Assembly (NCBI GenBank): GCA_009937615.1 | Contig: JAACFB010000012.1 | Location: 1 to 64,000 of the forward strand | Origin: Gammaproteobacteria bacterium | Lineage (GTDB): Bacteria; Pseudomonadota; Gammaproteobacteria; Steroidobacterales; Woeseiaceae | Direction of reading: 5' to 3' | DNA length: 64,000 nt | Part shown: positions 17,323-26,584 of the stretch, piece after piece | How positions within the stretch are numbered: the first letter of the stretch is position 1 | Layout: each line of letters opens with the position of its first letter | The notes under the pieces: model-generated | Told to the model about the DNA's origin: nothing | Databases searched by the model: none | What the model saw: the letters and a program-made list of their open reading frames with translations, nothing else | Position numbers and translations under genes: made by a program

Positions 17323-18302
17323 TTCTGCGCCAGCTGCGCTGCGAGGTTCACGGCAGCGACCAGGCTGCCGGCATCAGCCAACCCCTTGCCGGCGATGTCG
17401 AGGGCGGTCCCGTGATCGACCGAGGTCCTCACGATCGGGAGGCCGAGCGTCACATTTACGGCCTTCCCGAACCCGGCAAACTTCAGAACCGGAAGGCCCT
17501 GATCGTGGTACATCGCAACGATAGCGTCCTTGTGCCCGCCCGCCGCCGTAAATACCGTGTCGGCTGGCAGCGGTCCGCGCACCGCGTAACCGCGCTGCGC
17601 GAATTCACGAACGACCGGCGCGATGATGTCACGGTCTTCGCTGCCCAGGTGCCCCCCCTCGCCAGCGTGCGGATTGAGCCCGCAAACCGCAACTTCGGGG
17701 TTCGCAATGCCGAAGCGAGTGGCGAGTTCGTCGAGCAGCGTTTGCAGCACCTCACGTAATCCGTCTTGGGTCAGGTAGTCGGGCACTTCACGCAAGGGCA
17801 GGTGAGTACTGGCGAGGGCCACCCGCAGATCCCCGGCCACCAGCAGCATGACAGGGCGCCGCACGCCCGTGAGTTCGGCCAGGAACTCGGTATGTCCCGA
17901 AAACCTGATCCCGGCATCGTTTATGACGCTTTTTTGCAGCGGCGCCGTGACGAGCCCGGCGAAGTGTCCGATACAGCAACCGTCCACCGCACGGCGCAGG
18001 CCGGTCAGCAGTGCGGCGGCATTTTCCGGATTTGGAATACCCACCTCTGCCGAGACCGGGAAGCGTTCGGCCAGGACCAGCAGTTCGTCGTCGCGGGCTC
18101 GCCGCGTGCCGACGTCGGCCGGGTCTATTTCGCTGATGAGAACGTCTTTGCCGGTCAGGGCGGCACGGGCTCGGAGTAGGTCGGGATCTGACAAAACGAC
18201 GATGTCGGCTGCGAGCCGCTCGGACGCGAGCGCCACGCAAAGCTCAGGGCCGATGCCGGCCGGTTCACCGGCAGTAACAACGAGAGGTTTACAGCATGTC
18301 AT
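17319..18302 (-). CDS. pdxA: 4-hydroxythreonine-4-phosphate dehydrogenase
   Basis: PdxA oxidises 4-phosphohydroxy-L-threonine in the DXP-dependent pyridoxal phosphate pathway; PLP is needed by GcvPB and CBS in this window. The 327-residue product begins MTCCKPLVVTAGEPAGIGPE and shows the metal site region SGHTEFLAELTGV and the GLNPHAGEGGHLG motif. The ATG at 18302 is preferred over a TTG three codons upstream. It is 30 bases downstream of surA. Confidence 0.96.
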   Translation of the reverse strand: MTCCKPLVVTAGEPAGIGPELCVALASERLAADIVVLSDPDLLRARAALTGKDVLISEIDPADVGTRRARDDELLVLAERFPVSAEVGIPNPENAAALLTGLRRAVDGCCIGHFAGLVTAPLQKSVINDAGIRFSGHTEFLAELTGVRRPVMLLVAGDLRVALASTHLPLREVPDYLTQDGLREVLQTLLDELATRFGIANPEVAVCGLNPHAGEGGHLGSEDRDIIAPVVREFAQRGYAVRGPLPADTVFTAAGGHKDAIVAMYHDQGLPVLKFAGFGKAVNVTLGLPIVRTSVDHGTALDIAGKGLADAGSLVAAVNLAAQLAQK

Positions 18303-18332
18303 GACGATCAACCTGGACCGCGGTGGCCCGCC

Positions 18333-19637
18333 CTAGATGCGGGTTTCGACGTAAGCTTCGTCCCGCAGGCGCTGAATCCACAACTGTGTTTCTTCTTCCA
18401 TCTTGCCGTTGCGGATTCTGAGGTCGCAGTTGCTTTGCTTCAGATCCTCGGTGTTGTCGTAAACACGGCGATCCATGACTTCGACGACGTGCCAGCCGAA
18501 TCGGCTGCGAAACGGGTCGCTGATTTCACCGATTTCCGAGGCGTCAACGACTTCCTCGAATTCCGGCACGAACGTCCCTGGCCCGCTCCAGTCCATTTCA
18601 CCACCGTTGTTTGCCGATCCGGGGTCGTCCGACATCAGCTTGGCCAGCTCGCCGAAATCTTCGCCGTCCGCCAGCTTTTCCAGTGCGTCCTCAAGCTGCT
18701 GTTTTGCGGTTTCATCGTCGATGATCTCATTTGGCGTCACGAGAATATGCCGCACAAGGACCTGTTCGACCTCGCTGCGCTGAATTGCACTGCGCAGATC
18801 ATTGACCTTGACGATATGAAAACTGCTCGCGCTCCGAAATGGCTCGGAAACATCGCCGGCCTCCATGGCCGCTACGATATCCGTGTAAAGCGTCGGCAGC
18901 TGGTCTCCTTTCAACCAGCCGAGCGCTCCGCCATCCAGCGCGGTCTGGGCATCTGAATACCGAATGGCCATCTCGCTGAAGTCCGCGCCGTCGATCAGCT
19001 GTGCATAAACTTCGTCAGCCTTGCTTTTTGCTTCGTCGATCTGCGCGGCCGTTGCGGACTCGGACATCGAGATCAATATGTGCGATAGATTGTAGTCGGA
19101 ATTAACCGCAACGTTGCCCTCGAGGTCGGCTATGCACTGCTGTATTTCGCGGGGCGATACGTTGATTCTCTGCCCGACGTCGATACGGCGCAGCTGTTCG
19201 AGGGTAATCTCGTCGCGCATCTCCTCGCGAAAAGCCGCGTAATTGACGCCCTCCTGCGCGAGAAGCGCCGGCATGTCTTCGAATCGGACATTGTTGCTCG
19301 CGGCAATCTGCGCGATAGACTCGTTCAGGTATTGGTCGGAAACCTGCAGGCCGATCATTGCCGCGCGCTGCAGCTGGATCTCGGTAATGATCAGCCGTTC
19401 CAGCAGTTGTTCGCGCAAAACATTCGCGGGCGGCAGCTGCATGGGCGGATCGGACTCGCGCGCGCGCTTGATGATCATCGCGGTCTGCTGCATCAGCTGG
19501 CTCTTGAGGACCACGCCTTCATTGACGATAGCGGCGACGCCGTCCAGGAACTGGCCCGTTTCCGAGAGTTCCTCGGCGGCCAGCACGGGCGCGAACGACA
19601 ATACGGCGACAGCGCATAAGGTCTTGATTTTTAACAC
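18333..19637 (-). CDS. surA: Periplasmic chaperone / peptidyl-prolyl isomerase SurA
   Basis: SurA escorts outer-membrane beta-barrel precursors across the periplasm to the BAM complex. The 434-residue protein has a signal peptide ending near VLAAEEL, the N-terminal chaperone segment (LDGVAAIVNEGVVLKSQL) and two parvulin domains, one starting near SHILISM (about residue 185) and one near VRHILVTP (about residue 295). The second shows GGEMDWSGPGTFVPEFE. It starts 6 bases after lptD, whose product is one of its main clients. Confidence 0.97.
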   Translation of the reverse strand: MLKIKTLCAVAVLSFAPVLAAEELSETGQFLDGVAAIVNEGVVLKSQLMQQTAMIIKRARESDPPMQLPPANVLREQLLERLIITEIQLQRAAMIGLQVSDQYLNESIAQIAASNNVRFEDMPALLAQEGVNYAAFREEMRDEITLEQLRRIDVGQRINVSPREIQQCIADLEGNVAVNSDYNLSHILISMSESATAAQIDEAKSKADEVYAQLIDGADFSEMAIRYSDAQTALDGGALGWLKGDQLPTLYTDIVAAMEAGDVSEPFRSASSFHIVKVNDLRSAIQRSEVEQVLVRHILVTPNEIIDDETAKQQLEDALEKLADGEDFGELAKLMSDDPGSANNGGEMDWSGPGTFVPEFEEVVDASEIGEISDPFRSRFGWHVVEVMDRRVYDNTEDLKQSNCDLRIRNGKMEEETQLWIQRLRDEAYVETRI

Positions 19638-19643
19638 AATTTA

Positions 19644-21845
19644 TTACCGTAAATCTGCAGAATAGCCAAGAATACCACGTTCCAACAGTTTGTCAGCTGC
19701 GGTGCCGACGCTGGCCATACCTTTCAATACAAGTTGCAGACCGATAGAGGAATCACGAGTTCCATCGCGGGTGGAAATGTGCCGTCGTGACACGAGCCGC
19801 AGTCCCCAGCAGCAACTTTCGTATTCGAGGCCGAAGAACTGCTCCAGCGCTTCCTGGTCGCGGAACGAGTAATTGTAGCGACCAACGAAATTCCAGCTCG
19901 AACTCAGCGGCCAGGACCAGGAGAGATCGCCCTGTTCGAGCGAATCGCGGCGAAACCGGTAGGCCAGGTTGAGGATCTTGTTGCCTGCGGGACGATATTG
20001 CAGGCGCGCCTGCGAGCGCGTGGTGCCGCTACCGGCCGTGCCCCACTGGTGACCGATGTCAAAATTCAGGTTCTCGTACAACAGGAAGCGCAGCTCGGCG
20101 ATATAGTCAGACGTCTCGTTTGCGACGAACTCTTCTCCGGGCAACAGCACGCCGCTCTCGCTCAGGTAACGGGTCTGGCCGATCGTGGCCGATGCGAGTT
20201 CCCTGCCGGAGGATATGTCGAGAATGCGCGAGGTGACGCCCACGCTCAACTGGTCGGTATCGGCGATCCGGTCGACACCAAGAAAGCGGTTGCGACGATA
20301 CAGCTGAACGAGGTTGAGGTCCGGGGTAATCGTGTCGAAGACAGGCAGTTCGGTCTGATCCCGATGAGGAATGTGCACATAGAGAAGCCGCGGTTCCAGG
20401 GTTTGGATCCTGTTGCTCCGGGCCATGGCCCGCTCAAGGATCAAGCCCATGTCGAGACTGCCGATCGGCAGCGTGCGGCTTGGGTCTGTGCGCTGGTCCT
20501 GCGGCGTATCGCTTAACTCGTAACGCGTGTAGTCAAGGGTGGCAGACGGGTTGATGAACCAGCCGGGGCCGCCGATGGGAAGCTCGACTTCCGGTGCAAT
20601 GTTCAAACGCCAGCCCGTGACACCGACGTCGCGATCGAAATTCACGAGCTCGCCGTCGAGTCCGTAGCGAAATCCAAGCGACCGATCGGGCCAGTCACCG
20701 CGGAGCAGCAGCTGCGGTAAACGCCGGTATGGTTCATCGCCCGGGCTGATCGCGTCGTCGATGGTCTGGAAATCCTGCACCTGGCCGAAAAAAGACAGGG
20801 CGTCTGAGCGATAGTCGAAACTGATGCTGCGATTCAGATGGGTGATACTGGACAGGCTCAGACTGCCGCCGAGATCTTCAAAATACTGGCTGTCCGAAAC
20901 CTGCCTGTAGTCGATCAGATTACGCCACCGGTCAGAAAACAGCGTCCGGTGGTTCATGCTCAGTAAATGCCGGGAATCATTGAAAATACTGTCGCTCGAC
21001 AGGTATTCGGCACTGACGTCCCCGCTCATCATTGCGGTGAGGTAGCGGAACTCGGTCTGCATCTGCAGACCACGGTCGGTCAGCAATCGAGGCGTGATGG
21101 TGGCGTCGTAGTTGGGCGCGATGTTCCAGTAATATGGCACGCGGATTTCGTTGCCGCCGCGACTCGTCGTGCCGACTTCCGGCGTGATGATGCCGGACTT
21201 GCGTGCGTCGCTGATCGGGAACGACAGGTAGGGCGCGTAAAGGATCGGCACACCCTGAAATCGCAGCTTGACGCCCCTGGCCGTGCCGACGCCGCTGCGC
21301 GAATCGAGATCGATATCGCGTGCCTGCAGCAGCCAGTCATTGGAGCCTTCCGGACAGGTTGTGTAAGAAACAGCGTCAAGCTCCAGTCTTCCCTGTTCGT
21401 TAATCTCGATAGCGTCGGCACTGCCGCGAGCGTTGTTACTGCCAAGGGAGAATGCCGCGCCTTCGAACCGGACACGGCCAAAGTCATAGGCGAACTCGGC
21501 CCGGTCCGACCTGATCTGCGTAGCCGGGTCCTCGTAACGCACATCACCCTCGAGCGTGAGTGCCCTGCGGTCGGGGTCGTAGTCCGCGGAGTCGGCGCCG
21601 GCGGCTTTATCCCCCCGTCGAAGCAACACGCCACCGGTCATCGAGGCTGTTGGCCTGGGGCCCATTTGTGCTTCGAGCTCACCGACCTCGAAGACGATCG
21701 CATCCGGGTCTTCCACCGACGACGACAGAAGCTGGCGGCCTTCTGCCAGCCGCTCCATCGACGTCTGGCACTCGGCAGGATCTGCGGCGTGCGCATGCGT
21801 GAAGACCAGAGAGACGCCGGCAATAATCAGGAATTTAGAGGACAC
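19644..21845 (-). CDS. lptD: LPS-assembly protein LptD
   Basis: LptD is the outer-membrane beta-barrel that, with LptE, inserts lipopolysaccharide into the outer leaflet. The 733-residue protein has a signal peptide (ending near AHAADP), an OstA-type jellyroll region and a long barrel domain. All four structural cysteines are present: Cys26, Cys164 and the adjacent pair at about 678/679 (YESCCWG), consistent with the interlocked disulfides known in E. coli LptD. It is the first gene of the operon and divergent from amgK across 180 bases. Confidence 0.97.
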   Translation of the reverse strand: MSSKFLIIAGVSLVFTHAHAADPAECQTSMERLAEGRQLLSSSVEDPDAIVFEVGELEAQMGPRPTASMTGGVLLRRGDKAAGADSADYDPDRRALTLEGDVRYEDPATQIRSDRAEFAYDFGRVRFEGAAFSLGSNNARGSADAIEINEQGRLELDAVSYTTCPEGSNDWLLQARDIDLDSRSGVGTARGVKLRFQGVPILYAPYLSFPISDARKSGIITPEVGTTSRGGNEIRVPYYWNIAPNYDATITPRLLTDRGLQMQTEFRYLTAMMSGDVSAEYLSSDSIFNDSRHLLSMNHRTLFSDRWRNLIDYRQVSDSQYFEDLGGSLSLSSITHLNRSISFDYRSDALSFFGQVQDFQTIDDAISPGDEPYRRLPQLLLRGDWPDRSLGFRYGLDGELVNFDRDVGVTGWRLNIAPEVELPIGGPGWFINPSATLDYTRYELSDTPQDQRTDPSRTLPIGSLDMGLILERAMARSNRIQTLEPRLLYVHIPHRDQTELPVFDTITPDLNLVQLYRRNRFLGVDRIADTDQLSVGVTSRILDISSGRELASATIGQTRYLSESGVLLPGEEFVANETSDYIAELRFLLYENLNFDIGHQWGTAGSGTTRSQARLQYRPAGNKILNLAYRFRRDSLEQGDLSWSWPLSSSWNFVGRYNYSFRDQEALEQFFGLEYESCCWGLRLVSRRHISTRDGTRDSSIGLQLVLKGMASVGTAADKLLERGILGYSADLR

Positions 21846-22025
21846 AGGGTGATCGGACTACAGGTTTGAACCGAACCGGAACGACCGGGATATTATCAAG
21901 TAGTACTATTTGTTACCTTCGCATAGTTTCGCAGGTGCTTCAATGCGTTACGGAGAAACCTCATTCGTCGATCGAATCTGTCGAACGACCCGCGCATAGC
22001 CGCGCTGGCGGACTGGCTCAATGGC

Positions 22026-22985
22026 ATGGATCGGCTTGCCGGCGCCGAGTTGCGTCCGGCGTCCGGCGACGCGAGCTTTCGACGTTACTTCCGCGTGACC
22101 GCGGGTTCGCGCAGTTTCATCGCGATGGACGCGCCGCCGGAGCAAGAGGATTGCAGGCCTTTCATCCAGGTTGCCGGTTATCTCGAGGCGATGGGCCTGA
22201 ATGCGCCGCGCATTATCGAGGCCGATCTGGACCAGGGTTTCCTGCTGTTGACGGACCTGGGCCGCCACCAGTATCTCGACAAGCTGCGCGAGGAGCCCGC
22301 TAAAGCGCCGGAATTATATGCCGACGCCCTGCGCGCGCTGCAGCGACTGCAAGACCGCGGCAGCGCGTACCAGTCAGCATTGCCGCCCTATGACGAGAAG
22401 CTGCTGCGTTTCGAGCTGTCCCTTTTCAGCGACTGGCTGTGCGGCACACACCTCGGGATCGAATTCAGCGCGGGCGACGCAGAGCAGTGGCAGCAGGTTT
22501 GTGATTTACTCGTTTACAGTGCGCTCGATCAGCCACCTGTCTTCGTGCACCGGGACTATCACTCGCGCAACCTGATGCTGACCGCCAAGGGCAACCCCGG
22601 GATTCTGGACTTTCAGGACGCCGTCGAAGGGCCGCTGACCTACGACCTCGTGTCGCTGCTCAGGGATTGCTACGTGTGCTGGCCGCCACGACAGGTTCGG
22701 GATTGGGCACTCGGGTTTTACCGCGAACTCGACCCGTCGTTGCATGGCCAGCTGGACGAACCTTCGTTCATGCGCTATTTCGACCTGATGGGCGTCCAGC
22801 GGCATCTGAAGGCGGCGGGAATTTTCGCGCGCCTCAACCATCGGGACGGCAAAGCCGCCTACATGGCGGACGTGCCGCGCACGCTGAATTACATTACCGA
22901 ACTGTTGCCGGAGTACGAGGAGCTGGGATTTCTGGTCGGTCTCATTAAGGGACGCTGCCTGCCGGCGCTCGGGAAGGGCACATGA
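22026..22985 (+). CDS. amgK: N-acetylmuramate/N-acetylglucosamine 1-kinase AmgK
   Basis: AmgK phosphorylates the anomeric position of MurNAc (and GlcNAc) in the recycling route that bypasses de novo UDP-MurNAc synthesis. The APH-fold protein shows GDASFRRYFRV, the HRDYHSRNLML catalytic loop (HxDxxxxN) and GILDFQDA. From the ATG at 22026 it has 319 residues, but the frame stays open back to 21927 and reads IRRSNLSNDPRIAALADWLNG, which resembles the normal N-terminus. No ATG, GTG or TTG lies in that extension; an ATT at 21963 has a GGAG 7 bases upstream. The true start may therefore be upstream and non-canonical. It overlaps murU by 4 bases. Confidence 0.9.
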   Translation: MDRLAGAELRPASGDASFRRYFRVTAGSRSFIAMDAPPEQEDCRPFIQVAGYLEAMGLNAPRIIEADLDQGFLLLTDLGRHQYLDKLREEPAKAPELYADALRALQRLQDRGSAYQSALPPYDEKLLRFELSLFSDWLCGTHLGIEFSAGDAEQWQQVCDLLVYSALDQPPVFVHRDYHSRNLMLTAKGNPGILDFQDAVEGPLTYDLVSLLRDCYVCWPPRQVRDWALGFYRELDPSLHGQLDEPSFMRYFDLMGVQRHLKAAGIFARLNHRDGKAAYMADVPRTLNYITELLPEYEELGFLVGLIKGRCLPALGKGT

Positions 22986-23635
22986 TCGCGATGATACTTG
23001 CGGCTGGGCGTGGTGAGAGGCTGCGACCCCTGACCGACCAGCTGCCGAAGGCGCTCGTCGAGGTTGCCGGTACGAGTCTGCTCGAACGGCATCTCGCCGC
23101 CGTCAGAGCGGCGGGAGTCCGCACGGTCGTCATCAACCTGGGCTGGCACGGCGAACAGATCGTCGAGCGTATCGGCTCCGGGTCGCGATACGGCGTCGAC
23201 GTCGTCTATAGCCCCGAGGGTGACGACGTGCTCGAAACCGGCGGCGGCATTCACAGGGCCTTGCCGGTACTTGGCAGTGACCCGTTTGTCGTCATTAACG
23301 CCGACGTCTATACCGATATGCCCATACCGCTGGACTTAACCGAGGACGGGGCGCTGGCGCATCTCGTGCTGGTACCGACGCCCGCGCATAAGTCGGCAGG
23401 CGACTTCGACCTTGTCAACGGCCGGATCCGTAACAGCGACCAGCCATCGCTGACCTTCAGTGGCGTCGCGGTATACCGGCCGGAATTTTTTGCGGAGTGC
23501 TCACCCGGCCGTTTCCCGCTCGCCCCGATGTTGCGTGTTGCCGCCGACGCAGGGCAAATGACGGGGTCGCTGCACGAGGGTACCTGGGAAGATGTCGGCA
23601 CGCCGGAGCGGCTGGCCGCACTCAATCGGCGCTGA
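22982..23635 (+). CDS. murU: N-acetylmuramate alpha-1-phosphate uridylyltransferase MurU
   Basis: MurU converts MurNAc-1-phosphate from AmgK into UDP-MurNAc, closing the recycling shunt that confers intrinsic fosfomycin resistance in pseudomonads. The 217-residue nucleotidyltransferase has the signature MIAMILAAGRGERLRPLT, LPKALVEVAG, VVINADVYTD and TWEDVGTPERLAAL. It begins in an ATGA overlap with amgK and its last 14 bases overlap the convergent lipB end. Confidence 0.95.
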   Translation: MIAMILAAGRGERLRPLTDQLPKALVEVAGTSLLERHLAAVRAAGVRTVVINLGWHGEQIVERIGSGSRYGVDVVYSPEGDDVLETGGGIHRALPVLGSDPFVVINADVYTDMPIPLDLTEDGALAHLVLVPTPAHKSAGDFDLVNGRIRNSDQPSLTFSGVAVYRPEFFAECSPGRFPLAPMLRVAADAGQMTGSLHEGTWEDVGTPERLAALNRR

Positions 23636-24266
23636 GATGGAGGTGTCGCAACAAGTGGGGTGACAGTTTGTCGCGCACGGCCGCCAGACTGCACTCCACG
23701 TTCAGTTTCGCGAGGCTCGTAACCTCGAGGTTTTCGAAGCCGCACGGATTGATGCGGGAAAACGGCTCGAGGTCGACGTCGATGTTGAGCGCCATCCCGT
23801 GAAAACTGGCCCCGCGACGAATCCGGAGCCCGATGCTCGCGAGCTTGGCGCCTGCAACATAGACTCCCGGTGCGTCGCGTCGGCTTGCCGCAGCAATGCC
23901 ATAGTCGGCTGCGAGATCGACGGCGCTTTGCTCCAGTGCCGTTACGAGATCGCGTACGCCCAGCCCCGCGCGGCGGATGTCGATCAGCGGGTAGATCATC
24001 AGCTGGCCGGGGCCGTGGTAGGTCACCTGGCCGCCACGGTCGATCTGAATAACAGGGATGTCGCCGGGCGCCAGCACGTGCTCGGGCGCAGCGTTCAGCC
24101 CGAGCGTGAACACAGGATGGTGCTGCGTAAACCAGATCTCGTCGCGCGTCGACGCGTCTCTCTCATTCGTGAAGCGCTGCATGTCGCGCCAGACCGGCTC
24201 ATAGTCGGTCAGGCCCAGGTCTCGCACGGCGATACTGGTTGCCAGCTGCGTCGCGGACTCGCTCAT
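23622..24266 (-). CDS. lipB: Lipoyl(octanoyl) transferase
   Basis: LipB moves octanoate from acyl carrier protein to lipoyl-domain lysines, the first step in lipoylating GcvH and 2-oxoacid dehydrogenases. The 214-residue protein has the family motif RGGQVTYHGPGQLMIYPLID and the region containing the catalytic cysteine/lysine pair (GAKLASIGLRIRRG). It overlaps ybeD by 4 bases. lipA, often next to it, is not in the window. Confidence 0.96.
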   Translation of the reverse strand: MSESATQLATSIAVRDLGLTDYEPVWRDMQRFTNERDASTRDEIWFTQHHPVFTLGLNAAPEHVLAPGDIPVIQIDRGGQVTYHGPGQLMIYPLIDIRRAGLGVRDLVTALEQSAVDLAADYGIAAASRRDAPGVYVAGAKLASIGLRIRRGASFHGMALNIDVDLEPFSRINPCGFENLEVTSLAKLNVECSLAAVRDKLSPHLLRHLHLSAD

Positions 24267-24526
24267 AATGCGATCAATACGGCTTCATGCGCCGAGGCGT
24301 CGCGATAAATGTCGTCAAGCTGTCGCTGGCTCTGCGCATGAACCGTCACGGTAATTGACACGAAACGCCCATTCCGGCTGAGTGAGCTGCATATCGCATC
24401 GTCTTCCAGCGGTCCCGTGTGCTGCTCGATCAGGGACCGCGCGATTGCATGAAACTCGGGCGATTCGCGTCCCATCAACTTGACCGGGAAGGCGCACGGA
24501 AAAACAAGTAGCTGCTCGTCGTTCAT
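24263..24526 (-). CDS. ybeD: YbeD/DUF493 family protein
   Basis: This small 87-residue protein has the DUF493 features: N-terminal LLVFPCAFPVKLMGRESPEF, central SRNGRFVSITVTVHAQSQ and C-terminal LDDIYRDASAHEAVLIAL. E. coli YbeD has an ACT-like fold and no firm function. It lies between the D,D-carboxypeptidase gene and lipB, as in many gammaproteobacteria. Confidence 0.94.
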   Translation of the reverse strand: MNDEQLLVFPCAFPVKLMGRESPEFHAIARSLIEQHTGPLEDDAICSSLSRNGRFVSITVTVHAQSQRQLDDIYRDASAHEAVLIAL

Positions 24527-24541
24527 CGGTCGGGCGCGAGG

Positions 24542-25678
24542 TTATTCGAACATCAGGCTCACGCCATCGCGGGTCCGTTGCCAAAAGGAGCCATCCGGGT
24601 TGTCGGCCAGGGCGCGCAGTGGCGTCGTTACGACGTCCGAGCCGTTCAGGCTTATCACCAGTTCGGCGAGGGGTTGGCCCTCTGCGACCGGCGCGAGCAG
24701 CAGCGCCGGGATGTTGAGCACGGACTCCAGCGAATCATAGGTACCGCGCGGGATCGTGACGTACAGGTCTTCGAGCAAGCCGAGAGCGGTATGTTCGTTG
24801 GCCGACTTCCAGATGCGCGCGCGCGTGATTTCCTCACCCGCTTCGTAGACGAGCCGCGTCTCAAAAAACCGGAACGCGTAGTTGAGCAGCGCCTGGCTGC
24901 CATCGATCCTCGATTTGGCGCTCGAGGTACCGAGCACGACCGATATGACCCGCATGCTGTCTCTCTGTGCCGAGGCAACAAGGCAGTAACCGGCCGCATC
25001 CGTATGCCCGGTTTTCATGCCATCAACCGAATCGTCCCGCCACAACAGGTTGTTTCGATTCGGCTGCTTGATGTCGTTGAACGTGAAGTCTTTCACCGAG
25101 TACCAGCGGTAATAGTCGGGGAACTCCTCGATGATCGCCCGGGCCAGGATCGCCAGGTCGCGAGCCGTGGAGTAATGGTCGTCACTTGGCAAGCCCGTCA
25201 CGTTCATGAAGTTGCTCGAGACCATGCCGAGCGCTTGCGCATGCTGATTCATCATTTCGGCGAAGACCGATTCCGAACCGGCCACGTATTCGGCAAGTGC
25301 GACACTTGCGTCATTGCCCGACTGCACGATCATGCCCAGCATCAGATCCCGCACCGAAACGCGTTTGCCGACCTCGATGAACATGCGTGAACCGGGTGTC
25401 CGCCAGGCTTTCTCGCTGACGGTTACCTCGTCCTCGAGCCGAATCTGCTCCTCGCGCAGAGCCCTGAAAGCGACGTAGGCCGTCATGAGCTTGGTCAGGC
25501 TGGCCGGTGCGACCGGTTTATCGGGTTCCAGGGCAGCCAGGGACTCGCCGGTCTTGCTGTCGATCACGAGGTAGCTCGTGGCGCCAATGATTGGTGGTGC
25601 CGGCACAGGGGGCGCATCGGCAGCCGACGCATGGGCAGAAGCCAATATGCAAACGAGGACGAGGAAGCGGGCTTTCAT
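24542..25678 (-). CDS. dacA: D-alanyl-D-alanine carboxypeptidase (PBP5/6 family)
   Basis: This periplasmic low-molecular-weight PBP trims the terminal D-Ala from peptidoglycan pentapeptides. The 378-residue product has a signal peptide (MKARFLVLVCILASAHASAA), the active-site tetrad SLTK (Ser60, Lys63), SGN (VQSGNDAS) and KTG (GMKTGHTD), followed by the PBP5 C-terminal beta domain. A short terminal segment could anchor it to the membrane. The ATG at 25678 is chosen over a GTG two codons earlier because it fits the signal peptide. Confidence 0.96.
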   Translation of the reverse strand: MKARFLVLVCILASAHASAADAPPVPAPPIIGATSYLVIDSKTGESLAALEPDKPVAPASLTKLMTAYVAFRALREEQIRLEDEVTVSEKAWRTPGSRMFIEVGKRVSVRDLMLGMIVQSGNDASVALAEYVAGSESVFAEMMNQHAQALGMVSSNFMNVTGLPSDDHYSTARDLAILARAIIEEFPDYYRWYSVKDFTFNDIKQPNRNNLLWRDDSVDGMKTGHTDAAGYCLVASAQRDSMRVISVVLGTSSAKSRIDGSQALLNYAFRFFETRLVYEAGEEITRARIWKSANEHTALGLLEDLYVTIPRGTYDSLESVLNIPALLLAPVAEGQPLAELVISLNGSDVVTTPLRALADNPDGSFWQRTRDGVSLMFE

Positions 25679-25747
25679 GGGCACTCGGAAGGTTTTGGAA
25701 CAAGCCGCGTATTGTAACGGGAAACCATCAAAACGGCAGGCGTATGC

Positions 25748-26584
25748 TCATTGAGTAACGAGATAGGGGTCGTCAATACCCAGCTTTTCGAGTTCGGCCA
25801 CCAGCAGGTCGTAGTGTTCGACGCCATTGACCGGGCCAACTCGGACCCGATACAGCACGGGCGCTACGCTCGGGTCTTCGAAAACGAAACCGGTGCCGAT
25901 GCCGCCAGCGCGCAGCAGAGCGAGCCGTCGGTCGGCATTGTCGCGGCTGCCGAAAGCGCCGACCTGGATGAAGATCTGGTTGCGCACGGTACTGGCTTGC
26001 GCCGACGATCTTGGTGGCGCGGCCGTCGTTTGCCGGGTCGGTTGATCGCCCGGGGAGCTACTGGATTCAATAACCTCGACTTCAACCAGGCTGGTGCCAT
26101 CCCGGACCATGTCGAGCTTGAGAGCCGCGGAATAGGACAGGTCGATAATGCGATTGTCCACGAAGGGCCCGCGATCGTTGACGCGGACAATGACGCTCCT
26201 GTCATTGCTCAGATTTCGGACCCGGACATAGCTCGGCAGCGGCAGCGACTTGTGCGCAGCCGTCATCGCGTACATGTCGTAGGGTTCGCGCATGGCGGTG
26301 AGGTTGCCGTGAAACTTCTTGCCATACCATGAGGCGACGCCCCGTTCCCGGTAGCCGGCGCCGTCGTTCATGACCGTGTAGCGCTTGCCGAAGACTTCAT
26401 AGACCGGGCCGTTGCCATAGCGGCTCCGCGGCTCCGTCCGCGGCACGGCATCAGCGGGCAGCTCGGCGACCGATCCGCTGCCTGAACGCGGCGGCCCGTC
26501 CCGGACCTTATCGGTTCCGCAGCTCGCCAGCACCATCGAGGCACTGACGAGCAGTAATGCGGTAGCCCGGCTAGGAAGATTCAT
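25748..26584 (-). CDS. rlpA: Septal ring lytic transglycosylase RlpA family lipoprotein
   Basis: RlpA-type proteins cleave naked (peptide-free) glycan strands and localise to the septum. The 278-residue protein has a lipobox (MVLASC, Cys21), a double-psi beta-barrel domain with GVASWYGKKFHGN, EPYDMYAMTAAH and VRVNDRGPFVDNRIIDLSYSAA, and a C-terminal SPOR domain (IFIQVGAFGSRDNADRRL) for septal peptidoglycan binding. The usual TANGE reads TAMRE here, but the acidic residue and histidine reported as important in Pseudomonas RlpA are kept. It overlaps mltB by 14 bases. Confidence 0.95.
   Translation of the reverse strand: MNLPSRATALLLVSASMVLASCGTDKVRDGPPRSGSGSVAELPADAVPRTEPRSRYGNGPVYEVFGKRYTVMNDGAGYRERGVASWYGKKFHGNLTAMREPYDMYAMTAAHKSLPLPSYVRVRNLSNDRSVIVRVNDRGPFVDNRIIDLSYSAALKLDMVRDGTSLVEVEVIESSSSPGDQPTRQTTAAPPRSSAQASTVRNQIFIQVGAFGSRDNADRRLALLRAGGIGTGFVFEDPSVAPVLYRVRVGPVNGVEHYDLLVAELEKLGIDDPYLVTQ

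Noticed and set aside
25748-26584. RlpA as a catalytically dead variant because TANGE reads TAMRE
   Set aside because: The acidic residue and the downstream histidine considered important for catalysis are kept, so inactivity is not supported.
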